Assembly: GCA_002067745.1 (NCBI GenBank)
Contig: MVRU01000004.1
Location: 1-64,000, forward strand
Origin: Syntrophus sp. PtaU1.Bin005
Lineage (GTDB): Bacteria; Desulfobacterota; Syntrophia; Syntrophales; Syntrophaceae
Reading direction: 5' to 3'
DNA: 64,000 nucleotides
In this document: in pieces, positions 42,352 to 50,740 of the stretch
Layout: every line of letters starts with the position of its first letter
Numbering within the stretch: the first letter of the stretch is position 1
The notes under the pieces: model-generated
What the model was told of the DNA's origin: nothing
What the model saw: only the letters and a program-made list of their open reading frames with translations
The model's database searches: none
Translations under genes and position numbers: made by a program

Positions 42352-43359
42352 ATGGCATTTCCCGTAGGCATCTCCCTGGTGCTGGGCAACAGCCGCTATG
42401 ATTCGCATGTGCGGCGTCTGCGGGTCAGCTTGTCCCTTCTGCCCGGCGTCAACAGTGCCGTCGCCGTGATGCCGTCAACCGTCCCGTTTTCCGCCTCTCC
42501 CGGCGAGAGTGCACAGATCGGGCTGACGGCGGGAGATTCAACGGAAACGGTTCTGACGGGAACAATCAAGGCCGTCGAGCGGACGTTAACGGCCATCGCC
42601 GTGACCGTGAGCGACGGATCCGCCGATCTGCATGCCTGCCGGCCGGCTGCGACCTATGAAGGCCAGAACAGCGGACAGATCCTTCAGGCCCTGGCAGGCG
42701 ACACCGGCCTGCCGACGGGCCGGATCGACGCCAACCTGGATCTGGCTGCCTATGTTGTGGAACAGAACCGGACCGCAGGTGAGCATGCGGCCCTCCTGGC
42801 CCGGCTGTCGGGTTGCCTGGCCTTCGTGAGCAGCGGCAACGAACTGTCCGCGCCGAAGATCAGCGATTCCGCCGATTGCGCCCTGCGCTACGGACGGGAT
42901 ATCCTGGTCTACCAGGTTCAGGAGCGGAAGAAGGACCGGCCCGATCTCGCGGCGATCGGAAACGGCCCGGCAGGTTCGGGAAGCGCCCCCGACGCCCTGC
43001 GCCAGACGGTGGCTTCTCTGCCTTCCAATGCCCAGCCTCCCGGCGCGAAGATACGCTGGCTGCCCTATGCCTTTCTGCGGACGCCCTCGGCGGCTTCCGA
43101 TGCCGGTGACGCCCTCAACGGCGAGGCTGGAAGGGGGCTGTTCCGGGCTGAAGGGCACTGCCTTCTCAATCCGGAGCTCCGCCTTGGCTCCGTCCTGGAG
43201 ATTTCCGATGCTCCGGACGGCCTGAGTCCGGGCCCCTGGATCGTGACCGGAATCGTTCACGAGGTGCGGCCCTCCGGCCGAAGCCGGACGATTTTCCGAG
43301 GGCAATCCGCAGGAGGCGGCGGATTGGCCGGCCTTGCCGGAGGACTGTTATCATCATGA
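42352..43359 (+). CDS. Baseplate hub protein, gp27/gpD-like
   Basis: This 335-residue protein sits directly before the spike gene, which starts inside its stop (ATGA overlap). The beta-rich N-terminus and middle (ISLVLGNSRYDSHVRRLRVS, SAQIGLTAGDSTETVLTGTI, then YEGQNSGQILQALAGDTGLP) resemble the gp27/P2-gpD hub fold that caps the tube end. In classic VgrG proteins gp27 and gp5 domains are fused; here they are two genes. It is preceded by 120 bases of untranslated sequence. The call rests on gene order and fold pattern. Confidence 0.7.
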   Translation: MAFPVGISLVLGNSRYDSHVRRLRVSLSLLPGVNSAVAVMPSTVPFSASPGESAQIGLTAGDSTETVLTGTIKAVERTLTAIAVTVSDGSADLHACRPAATYEGQNSGQILQALAGDTGLPTGRIDANLDLAAYVVEQNRTAGEHAALLARLSGCLAFVSSGNELSAPKISDSADCALRYGRDILVYQVQERKKDRPDLAAIGNGPAGSGSAPDALRQTVASLPSNAQPPGAKIRWLPYAFLRTPSAASDAGDALNGEAGRGLFRAEGHCLLNPELRLGSVLEISDAPDGLSPGPWIVTGIVHEVRPSGRSRTIFRGQSAGGGGLAGLAGGLLSS

Positions 43360-44015
43360 GCGCGATTCTTTACGACAGCATCGCCCGGATTGCCCGCCAT
43401 GAAGTCAATGCCCGGGCAACAGCCGGCATCGGCATCGTCACCGAGGCCTACGGCGCCGACAGCAGCGCGAAAGACTATGCCGTGACCGTCAAGATGCGCG
43501 ATACGGGCATTCTCCTGCCCCGCGTCCCCGTAGCCGTTTACGCTGCGGGATTTGCCGCCCTTCCGGCGGTCAACGATCTGGTGGTTGTTGTGTTCGCCAA
43601 CGGAGACATTTCCGCGGGAGTCGTCGTCGGACGGCTTTATTCCCCGGACCTGGAACCACCCGAGAATGCCGACGGCCAGATTGTCCTGCGCCTGCCGCCG
43701 GGGGGCGGCGAACCGAAAATCAATCTGGAGCTGAAATGGGAGACGCCCACCATCTCCCTCAAGGTGGACAGCGATGTGGCCATTGAATGCGTCAAGGACA
43801 AGGTTGAGATAAAAGTCGGCGATTTGAAAGCAACCCTGACCTCAGCCGGCGGAGGACGGGCGGAAATCGCCGCGGGGGGGTCGACTCTGACGATGAAGAA
43901 AGACGGGGAAATCACCGTCTCGTCCCAGGGCGATCTGAAACTCAGCGGAGTCAACATCGAGATCTCGGCCCAGGGAAACCTGAAGATCAAAGGGGCAAAG
44001 GTGGATATCAACTGA
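43356..44015 (+). CDS. Baseplate spike, gp5/gpV (VgrG C-terminal)-like
   Basis: This 219-residue protein has an N-terminal OB-fold part (IGIVTEAYGADSSAKDYAVT and LPRVPVAVYAAGFAALPAVN, VVVVFANGDISAGVVVGRLY) followed by a repetitive beta-helix (VDSDVAIECVKDKVEIKVGD, ITVSSQGDLKLSGVNIEISA, NLKIKGAKVDIN), which forms the trimeric needle. It is the membrane-piercing spike. It overlaps the hub gene by 4 nt and the PAAR gene by 1 nt (TGATG), so the three puncturing parts are made in a fixed ratio. Confidence 0.85.
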   Translation: MSAILYDSIARIARHEVNARATAGIGIVTEAYGADSSAKDYAVTVKMRDTGILLPRVPVAVYAAGFAALPAVNDLVVVVFANGDISAGVVVGRLYSPDLEPPENADGQIVLRLPPGGGEPKINLELKWETPTISLKVDSDVAIECVKDKVEIKVGDLKATLTSAGGGRAEIAAGGSTLTMKKDGEITVSSQGDLKLSGVNIEISAQGNLKIKGAKVDIN

Positions 44016-44413
44016 TGGGACTGCCGGCAGCAAACGCACAGAGCATGGCTGTGGCCGTGGATACGCACATTGTGATGGTCCCGTCTCCGGGTGGGCCGGT
44101 GCCGACGCCTCTGCCCCACGCCTTCAGCGGCGCGCTGAACGGCGGGACCGTCGCGACGGTCTCCATCGGCGGGCAGCCGGCGGCCGTAAAAGGATCGACG
44201 GCCGCCAATTCTCCGGCCCATGTTCCCACACCCCCGGGGACAGGGTTCCAGAAGCCCCCGTCCAATTCCGGTGAAGTTTTTCTGGGGAGCGCCACCGTCT
44301 TCATCGGGGGAAAGGCGGCGGCACGGAGCAGCGACAGCGTGAAAACCTGCAACGATCCGTCCGATCTGCCTGTCGGGCAGATTGTCGCGGCAGGAACGGT
44401 ATTCATCGGTTGA
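44015..44413 (+). CDS. PAAR-domain spike tip protein
   Basis: This 132-residue protein is a single PAAR-like cone that sharpens the spike. Features are MAVAVDTHIVMVPSPGGPVP, GGTVATVSIGGQPAAVKGST, then EVFLGSATVFIGGKAAARSS and a terminal VAAGTVFIG, the repeated hairpin pattern of PAAR proteins, with His and Cys residues (H17, C112 region) that could bind the zinc. There is no C-terminal effector extension, so this PAAR is not itself a toxin carrier. Confidence 0.88.
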   Translation: MGLPAANAQSMAVAVDTHIVMVPSPGGPVPTPLPHAFSGALNGGTVATVSIGGQPAAVKGSTAANSPAHVPTPPGTGFQKPPSNSGEVFLGSATVFIGGKAAARSSDSVKTCNDPSDLPVGQIVAAGTVFIG

Positions 44414-44450
44414 ACTCAAGGAAGAAGAGAGAAAGGGCGAACCGGAAAAC

Positions 44451-44915
44451 ATGAACGACATCCTCGGCAGGGACATCTGTGTCCTCCCTTATTTGACGGC
44501 CCATGACGCGGCGGAGGTCGATTTTTCCGTCTTCAGCAGACCCGACACCTCCAGGAAGGCCCAAGCCGGATCTTCGCTGGAAGACATCGCCGTCGTGGAG
44601 AATCGGCACAATCTGGCCCAGGCGATCATCCTGCGGCTCCTGACACCCAGGGGCTCCCTGGCGTCCCTGGGACACGCCGCGTACGGTTCCCGGCTGAGCG
44701 AGCTCATCGGGCGGCCTAAAACAAGGGCCATCCGCAACCTGTGCCGGCTTTTCGTCCTGGAAGCGCTGGCCCAGGAGCCCCGGATCGAGCCGAAGGCCGT
44801 CTCCTTCCAGTTTGACGAGACGGCGGAATCCAACGACAACCTGGTCTTCAGCTGCCAGGTGAAACCCCTGAACAGCCAGGACCCCCTCGCCATTTCTCTT
44901 GAGGTATCCCTATGA
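44451..44915 (+). CDS. Baseplate wedge protein gp25-like
   Basis: This 154-residue protein of the gp25/lysozyme-like family starts sheath assembly at the baseplate. It shows RHNLAQAIILRLLTPRGSLA, the conserved GHAAYGSRLSELIGRP (EPR-motif region) and the beta strand FSCQVKPLNSQDPLAISLEV. I start at ATG 44451; a longer frame begins at 44382 inside the PAAR gene and is rejected. The next gene starts in its stop (ATGA). Confidence 0.88.
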   Translation: MNDILGRDICVLPYLTAHDAAEVDFSVFSRPDTSRKAQAGSSLEDIAVVENRHNLAQAIILRLLTPRGSLASLGHAAYGSRLSELIGRPKTRAIRNLCRLFVLEALAQEPRIEPKAVSFQFDETAESNDNLVFSCQVKPLNSQDPLAISLEVSL

Positions 44916-46633
44916 GTTTTTCGCCCCGTACATATGAGGAGATTGTCCGTGACCTTTTGACCACCCTGACCTCGGGAACTGTCCGGGAGCAGGTCAAGGT
45001 CCTGGAGGCAGGCGGACAGCACGTTACGGAAAAACTTTCCTCCCGGCCCGTGCGGCGCGTCTCCTTTGTGGAAGAAATCCGGACCGACGAGCAGGGTAAA
45101 AGGACGAAGATCCGTTATACGGCGGCCGACTACGAGCTCTTCGCCTCCGACGGCTCGGAAAACAATCTCGACACGATCCGCTTCCGGAAAGGAAAACAGC
45201 ACCCCGAAACGGCTTCGATCCTCTCGGTCAACTACTACCCCGTCTCGGCCGATCCGACGCCGCTGACGGACCTCAATGTGGGATCCGTCGTCCGCACCCT
45301 GATGGAAACCTTCGCCCGGGAGCTGGCCCTGAGCGATCTCTCCCTCGACTTCATCTACAAGTCGGCCTATCTCGAAACGGCCACGGGTCCGTCCCTCGAT
45401 AAAGTGGTCGCCCTGGTGGGCGTCCAGAGGCTGCCGGCGGGGCATCCCACCGTCAAGGTCCGTTTCTCCCGCAACGCGGCCAGCCCCGGACAAATTTCGA
45501 TCCCCGCCGACACGGCCATCGTCGATGCCAAAAACAACCGGTACCTGACCCTGGAGGCCCTCGTTCTCGAACCCTACGAGAGCAGCCGCGAGGTCCTGGC
45601 CGCCGGGGAGAAGCCGGGGACGGGGGAAGTCGCCCCCGGAGAACTCAACCGCCTCGAAACCCTGATTGCGGGCATCGCGGAGGTGACCAATCTCAAGGAA
45701 TCCTCCAAGAGCAGCGCCGCCGAAAGCGACGACGACCTGCGACGACGCGCCGCCGGCGCGCTCCACGGCGTGATGCGAGGCACGGTCAACGCCCTGCAGT
45801 ACGGTCTCCTCAGCATCCCGGGAGTCAAAAGCGTCAATATCGTTGAATTTCCCAACGGCATTGCCGGCGAAGTGCGGGTGGAGGTCTCCTACAGTGAAGA
45901 TACGCCGGAGGTGCGCGCCCTGGTGGCCGACCGAATCCGGGAACTCCGTCCCGCGGGCATCCGGGTGATTTCGGGCGAAGCGGCGAAAAGGCCCCTGGAG
46001 GTGCAGATCGACCTGACCCTGACGGGCAAGGGCGTTTCGCAGTCTGAACTGGGCCCCCTCAAGACCTCCGTGGAGACGGCCATCGCAAAATACCTGGCGG
46101 ATCTCCCCCCCGGCGGTTCGGCGCGCCAGGCCCGCATGTCGGCCCTTCTCCTCGCCGACGCGCGGATCGCCGACGCCAAGGTCCGGCTGATCGTTCCCGG
46201 CAAGGAGGCCCAGGAGAATCTTTCCCTGGAAAGCAATGAAGTCTTCGAGGTCAAAAAGCCCTTTACCTTTGCCCAGGTCGCCGCCGAAGAGCAGGCCGCG
46301 GCGCAGGCGGTCAGCAGCAAGGCGACCTTCTACCTGCCGCTCCACCTGGTCGCAGGCGTCACCGAGGCCCAGGCGCACAGTGCCATCGAGTCCGCACTGG
46401 CGGCCTATCTTACCAGCCGGAGCCCCTCGACCCCTGTTTCCGTCGATACGATGGCCGCTTCCATCCGGGACGACTCCCGGTACGCCCTCGTGCGGGACGA
46501 GGCCACGATCACCATCGAAAAGGGCGACACCTTTATGCAGCTCGCCGACGCTCAGGGCCAGTATGTCCCCGCTGCCGGGGAGACGATGGAGAAACAGGCC
46601 GTTAAACTGGATATCCGGGAGGGAGGCGTCTGA
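44912..46633 (+). CDS. Baseplate protein J (gp6-like)
   Basis: This 573-residue protein is of the baseplate J/gp6 family, which forms the ring linking wedge to hub. Typical parts are TYEEIVRDLLTTLTSG, DFIYKSAYLETATGPSLDKVV-like start of the core (ATGPSLDKVVALVGVQRLPA), SIPADTAIVDAKNNRYLTLE, ESDDDLRRRAAGAL, GTVNALQYGLLSIPGVKSVN and GEVRVEVSYSE. It overlaps gp25 by 4 nt. The extra C-terminal ~200 residues past the usual J core may carry wedge contacts. Confidence 0.88.
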   Translation: MSFSPRTYEEIVRDLLTTLTSGTVREQVKVLEAGGQHVTEKLSSRPVRRVSFVEEIRTDEQGKRTKIRYTAADYELFASDGSENNLDTIRFRKGKQHPETASILSVNYYPVSADPTPLTDLNVGSVVRTLMETFARELALSDLSLDFIYKSAYLETATGPSLDKVVALVGVQRLPAGHPTVKVRFSRNAASPGQISIPADTAIVDAKNNRYLTLEALVLEPYESSREVLAAGEKPGTGEVAPGELNRLETLIAGIAEVTNLKESSKSSAAESDDDLRRRAAGALHGVMRGTVNALQYGLLSIPGVKSVNIVEFPNGIAGEVRVEVSYSEDTPEVRALVADRIRELRPAGIRVISGEAAKRPLEVQIDLTLTGKGVSQSELGPLKTSVETAIAKYLADLPPGGSARQARMSALLLADARIADAKVRLIVPGKEAQENLSLESNEVFEVKKPFTFAQVAAEEQAAAQAVSSKATFYLPLHLVAGVTEAQAHSAIESALAAYLTSRSPSTPVSVDTMAASIRDDSRYALVRDEATITIEKGDTFMQLADAQGQYVPAAGETMEKQAVKLDIREGGV

Positions 46634-46635
46634 TC

Positions 46636-47910
46636 ATGGCCCATCTCGACGACATGACCGGCCGGATGCCGCAGCTCTACCGTGACGGAGAGATCCTTCG
46701 CGGCGTCCTGACGCAGCCTGCCATACAGCTGGAGATTCTCGACGAGTTGGGGCGCCTTATTGCCCAGAGCCACTGGTTTGATGCGGCCTGGGAGCGGGAG
46801 GATGTGGTCCGGCTGGCCCGCCTCCTCGATATTGAAGCCCAGCCCTGGCAGGATACCGATGAATTCCGCGCCTGGGTCCATTCCCTCCGAAACGCCTGGC
46901 TCCGCCATTCAGGAAGCGTGACCGTCGCCGGCCTTCAGTCCTTTGTGAAAGAATACGTGGAGCGTTATTCCCGGGCCGTCGCCATCTCGGCCGTCCCGGC
47001 CCTCACCCTGTGGACCGATTTCCCCGATCCGTCCGCGGCCGCCTTTGTCGAGAATCCGGGCCGCAGGAGAATCCTGCCTGCGGGGCCTTCGGCTCTTCAG
47101 CCCCTGGCGCTCTTTCCCGTCGTCAATCGCGGCCTCGATCCCGTCCCAATCCGGTTCCTGCTGGAGAATCTTTCCGGCGCCCCGGAATACGTGCCGCTGA
47201 TCGCCAACGTGACGACAGGCCAGGCCCTGATCTACAAGGGGACGATCGGTCAGGGGGAACGGCTGTGGATCGATATCGCAAAGGACGGCACCGCAACGGG
47301 CACCTTCGAGGACCGCGAGGTGAGCGACCGCCTCGTGTCCATCGCCGATTTTTCGCCGGGGACCCCTTTTGAGAGCAACGCCATCGCCTCCCCCGCCCGG
47401 GCGATGACCCTGAACCGGGGGGAAAATACACTCTGGTTCTTCCCCTGCGCCCTTTTCGACGAACAGGGGCTGGACCGGTACCTCTCGGCCCTGGCGGCCC
47501 TGAACATTTCCCAGGGAGTCTTTGATTCGAGCGCCTTCGATTCGAGCCTCTTCAGCCAGGATGCCCTCGTACAGATTTTCGTGGCCTACGAGGAGGCACA
47601 ACCGGCCAGCTTTTCCATCGAGCTGCCCGCCGGCCTGATGCTCTCCGAAGCAGGGCAGATCAAAGAAGCCCTGGAAAAACGGGAAACCCTCGCCTCCTCC
47701 CTTCAGGAAGGGGTGGACAAGCTGAAAGCGGCGGGCGTCCAGGGCAAGGTGACGCTTCTGGAACTGCAGGAAGTCCAGTTCCAGCGGGATTATCTCAAGG
47801 ACTCCACACCCAAGCGCTTCAAGTCTGCAGGACCGACGGGGACGGACCAGGAACCGGCCATCGGGGCCATGTTTGAAAAAACGGGATTAAACTACTCTAT
47901 TTTCCATTGA
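46636..47910 (+). CDS. Baseplate wedge/tail protein I-like
   Basis: This 424-residue protein has an N-terminal ~110 residues that fit the phage tail protein I (P2 gpI/gp7-like) fold: MPQLYRDGEILRGVLTQPAI, LGRLIAQSHWFDAAWERED, then LARLLDIEAQPWQDTDEFRA and SVTVAGLQSFVKEYV. The middle and C-terminal parts are beta-rich and extended (fibre attachment?), with a helical tail (GQIKEALEKRETLASSLQEG). It follows the J gene by 2 bases. The family assignment is by order and N-terminal pattern. Confidence 0.7.
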   Translation: MAHLDDMTGRMPQLYRDGEILRGVLTQPAIQLEILDELGRLIAQSHWFDAAWEREDVVRLARLLDIEAQPWQDTDEFRAWVHSLRNAWLRHSGSVTVAGLQSFVKEYVERYSRAVAISAVPALTLWTDFPDPSAAAFVENPGRRRILPAGPSALQPLALFPVVNRGLDPVPIRFLLENLSGAPEYVPLIANVTTGQALIYKGTIGQGERLWIDIAKDGTATGTFEDREVSDRLVSIADFSPGTPFESNAIASPARAMTLNRGENTLWFFPCALFDEQGLDRYLSALAALNISQGVFDSSAFDSSLFSQDALVQIFVAYEEAQPASFSIELPAGLMLSEAGQIKEALEKRETLASSLQEGVDKLKAAGVQGKVTLLELQEVQFQRDYLKDSTPKRFKSAGPTGTDQEPAIGAMFEKTGLNYSIFH

Positions 47911-47919
47911 GGGAAGACC

Positions 47920-48420
47920 ATGCAGGGAAAAGTTCGAATGCTCCTTCTGGACGCGCAGGGGAAACCCCTTGCGGAACGCAGTTCAAAAAACTCGGTGATG
48001 CGCGGGGGCGGAGAACTGATCGCCCGCCTCTTCGCCGGGCAGGGATCGCCCATTACCCACATGGCCGTGGGGACCAGCGATGCGGCGACGCCGGACGATT
48101 TTTCCCTGGCCGGGTTGAAAAACGAGGCCGTCGGCGAGATCCCGGCCCTGACGGGGGAAACCGATGTGGAGCTGGCCGCGACGGCCTTTTCCATCGCGGT
48201 CAATGCCGAAAAACGCCTCGTCACGGTGAAGATCCGGGGGACGATGCCCAATGCCTCCGCCGTGGGCACGATCCGCGAGGCGGGTCTGCTCTCCAAGGGC
48301 GAAGGCGGCACGGTCCTCTACAACCGGGTGACCTTTGCGCCGCTGACCAAGGGCAACGACCATGAACTGACGCTGTTCTGGGACGTCTCTTTCCCCTACG
48401 GCGATCTCCAGTGGTTCTAG
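47920..48420 (+). CDS. Phage tail accessory/fibre-collar-like protein
   Basis: This 166-residue beta-rich protein resembles small tail proteins found next to gpI in many phages: MRGGGELIARLFAGQGSPIT, HMAVGTSDAATPDDF, LKNEAVGEIPAL, then GTIREAGLLSKGEGGTVLYN and TLFWDVSFPY. Such proteins often form a collar or adaptor for fibres. A more precise role is not known. It starts 9 bases after the previous stop. Confidence 0.6.
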   Translation: MQGKVRMLLLDAQGKPLAERSSKNSVMRGGGELIARLFAGQGSPITHMAVGTSDAATPDDFSLAGLKNEAVGEIPALTGETDVELAATAFSIAVNAEKRLVTVKIRGTMPNASAVGTIREAGLLSKGEGGTVLYNRVTFAPLTKGNDHELTLFWDVSFPYGDLQWF

Positions 48421-48476
48421 ACATAAAACAGGAAGGCTTTCTCCGATAAGGAACAGTTTAAAAAAGGAGTGTCCCT

Positions 48477-49445
48477 ATGGCATCGTTTCAATTCAAAATG
48501 ACGGGGTTTCCGGCTGCCAACCGCGACGCGGTGATTCAGCTGGTCAACGAATCGACGGGGAAAACGGTGGAGCGCAAGCCCTTTCTCGACGGGACCCTGA
48601 CGGTCGCGGACCTCGATGACGGCTACTACCAGATGAAGGTGGTCCATCCGAACCTGGTGAATCCCATCGTCCAGAAGCGGATTCGGCTTTTCCCGCAGAT
48701 CCCCCCCACGGTGGTTCCCATCCCGATTCCCGAAACCCTTTTCAAGGACGCGCCGATCCGTGATGTCCCCGATGCGGATCTGACGCCGGTACAGCAGGCG
48801 GCGGCCACGGTCAAGGGGCAGCTGGGACCCATCGGCAGCAAGACGCCGGGGGAGGCCATCAAGAGCGCCGACTGGAACCTGCTGGTCAACGGCGTGGCCG
48901 ATCTCGCCAATGCCGTGGCGCAGCTCACGCAGCTCGTTTCGCCCAGGGGCCACGATCATCCGGAAATCGGAGAGAAGATCGCCGAGGTCCAGGGCAATAT
49001 CCGGCGCTTTGCCGAGGCCTTCGGCAAGTCCCTCGTGGAGCTGCAGCGGGAGATCGAGACGGAGAACCTGGACCGGAAGGTCGACAATGTCCTCGATGCG
49101 GCGGAGGCCTCGCAGGCCATCCGGGACCGGGTCAAGGGGCGGATCAACGAACTCAAGGATATGGTTCAAACCGACACGACGATCTTCACGAACAAGCTGG
49201 CCAATGCGGGAAGCTTCCTGCTGACGGAAATCAACGAAATGGCCGTCGCCAAGGGCGACAAGGCCGGGGAGTTCCTCAATACCGAGTCCGTCAAGAACAC
49301 CATCGCTGTGGCGACCCAGTATTCCGATACCGGCGCGGTGACCACGACGGAGCAGGAGATTTCCACTTATCGCAAGACCACCGCTACGGGCGGAAGCAAG
49401 CTGGGAACGCTCGTCGGTGCGGCAAAAGGCGGGGGAGGTAAATAA
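48477..49445 (+). CDS. Fibre-like protein with beta head, W-N...HxH module and coiled coil
   Basis: This 322-residue protein has an N-terminal beta domain (FQFKMTGFPAANRDAVIQLV, like carboxypeptidase-regulatory domains), a Pro-rich hinge (PTVVPIPIPETLF), a conserved module W133-N-x-LV ... H159-D-H161 and then a long coiled coil (about 165-245). The tail is a Gly-rich AKGGGGK. HxH motifs of this kind hold iron or zinc in phage needles and fibres. The next gene, whose ATG overlaps this stop by 1 base, has the same W...HxH module with identical 26-residue spacing. It probably forms part of a fibre or needle; the family is not recognised. Confidence 0.65.
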   Translation: MASFQFKMTGFPAANRDAVIQLVNESTGKTVERKPFLDGTLTVADLDDGYYQMKVVHPNLVNPIVQKRIRLFPQIPPTVVPIPIPETLFKDAPIRDVPDADLTPVQQAAATVKGQLGPIGSKTPGEAIKSADWNLLVNGVADLANAVAQLTQLVSPRGHDHPEIGEKIAEVQGNIRRFAEAFGKSLVELQREIETENLDRKVDNVLDAAEASQAIRDRVKGRINELKDMVQTDTTIFTNKLANAGSFLLTEINEMAVAKGDKAGEFLNTESVKNTIAVATQYSDTGAVTTTEQEISTYRKTTATGGSKLGTLVGAAKGGGGK

Positions 49446-50734
49446 TGGCGACGGCTTCCGACCTGGATCGCCTCAAGGCGCTCCTTGAGCTGCTGGGACC
49501 CCTTTCTCAGGTCAAGCCGGGACAACCCGTGACGGCTGAGGCCTGGAACACCCTGGTGTCGGTCCTGATGGAACTGACCCGGAATATCCTGACCCACGAA
49601 CAGGACGAAACGGTGCCGTCCCACACCCACGAAGAGCAGGTGGCCCTGAGCTGGCTCAATGCCCGCCTCCGCTCCCTCGTGGAGAGCGGCCCCCTGGCCG
49701 ATCCGTCGGCGGTGCGGCGGATGCTGCTGCTGGAGCGCAAGGTGGACGAGGTCGGCGGGCGCGCCGATGAAGCCCACCGCAATCTCGGCGAAGTCCGGAC
49801 ACGCCTGTCCGAAGTGGCGACCCGGGATCTCGTGCGGGAAGCGACCCTGACCAAGGTGGGCCTCAAGGTGCAGACCCTGGGCGACGGCCGGGACGATGTC
49901 CTGGCCCTGCGGAGAAGTCTCGATACGATCCGGACGGATGTGCAGACGGCCGTCGAGGTGGCGGAGAAATTCAAAACCGGCGGGGAGATCGCTGATTTCG
50001 AAAAGATCCATTCGCGCCTGAGGGCCCTGGAAGTTCTCAAGGAGCGACTGACGATGCCCCAGGGCGACCTCCTGGACGCGTTAGCGCTGGAGAAACGTCT
50101 GACGGAATTGAACAACACCTACGTGACGAAAGAGGAGCTCTCCGAGGTCCTCGGAGGGAAGCTGCCGGAGAAGGCCATCCCCGACCTGTCCCGGATCAAG
50201 GAGGAGCTTTACGACTCCGTGGTGACCGCCGTCCGTGAGGAGCAGGGCAAGAGGGAAGAGCGCCTCAAAGGGGAACTCCTGGCGGCGATCCCCGATGTCG
50301 ACGCCGCCGTGGAACGGGGCATCAAGGAGAAGGCCGCAGTCCTGATGAAAGAGGAAATGGCGCGCCTTCAGAACCAGATCCCGGAACTCATCGAAAAAGG
50401 GCTCTCCGGCAAATGGGAAGAGCTGGTAACCCGGAGGATCCAAGAGGTCCTCGCGGAAACGAAGACCGAAATCGGCCGGGAAGTGCGGGGGCAGGTCGTG
50501 GAGCAGCTGCGGATGGAATACCAGAAGCCCGTCTTCGACGACAACTTCCTGGTCATCAAGGGCATCGGCGAGGCCTACAACGAAAAGCTCAACCAGGCCG
50601 GCATCTTCACCTATACCGACCTGTCCGCCAGAAGCCCCGAAACGGTGGGCCGGATTCTCGGCCTGACACCGACGCAGGTCATTAAACTTCAGATTGTGGA
50701 ACAGGCGAAAGAACTGGCCGCAAAAACCCGGTAA
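49445..50734 (+). CDS. Coiled-coil injection-system protein with W-N...HxH module and C-terminal helix-hairpin-helix
   Basis: This 429-residue protein has W34-N-x-LV ... H60-T-H62 near the N-terminus, the same module as its upstream neighbour. Then comes a very long charged coiled coil (about residues 75-355: ALRRSLDTIRTDVQTAVEVA, IKEKAAVLMKEEMARLQNQI and similar), and residues ~365-425 form a helix-hairpin-helix_5 type domain (FLVIKGIGEAYNEKLNQAGI then TYTDLSARSPETV). Such domains usually bind DNA, or occur in ribosomal and polymerase proteins. Its presence on a tail-like particle is odd. It starts in the stop of the gene before it. Confidence 0.7.
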   Translation: MATASDLDRLKALLELLGPLSQVKPGQPVTAEAWNTLVSVLMELTRNILTHEQDETVPSHTHEEQVALSWLNARLRSLVESGPLADPSAVRRMLLLERKVDEVGGRADEAHRNLGEVRTRLSEVATRDLVREATLTKVGLKVQTLGDGRDDVLALRRSLDTIRTDVQTAVEVAEKFKTGGEIADFEKIHSRLRALEVLKERLTMPQGDLLDALALEKRLTELNNTYVTKEELSEVLGGKLPEKAIPDLSRIKEELYDSVVTAVREEQGKREERLKGELLAAIPDVDAAVERGIKEKAAVLMKEEMARLQNQIPELIEKGLSGKWEELVTRRIQEVLAETKTEIGREVRGQVVEQLRMEYQKPVFDDNFLVIKGIGEAYNEKLNQAGIFTYTDLSARSPETVGRILGLTPTQVIKLQIVEQAKELAAKTR

Positions 50735-50740
50735 GCCTTT

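Noticed and set aside
44489-46378. 629-residue frame on the minus strand
   Set aside because: Shadow of gp25 and baseplate J, which have clear family motifs on the plus strand.
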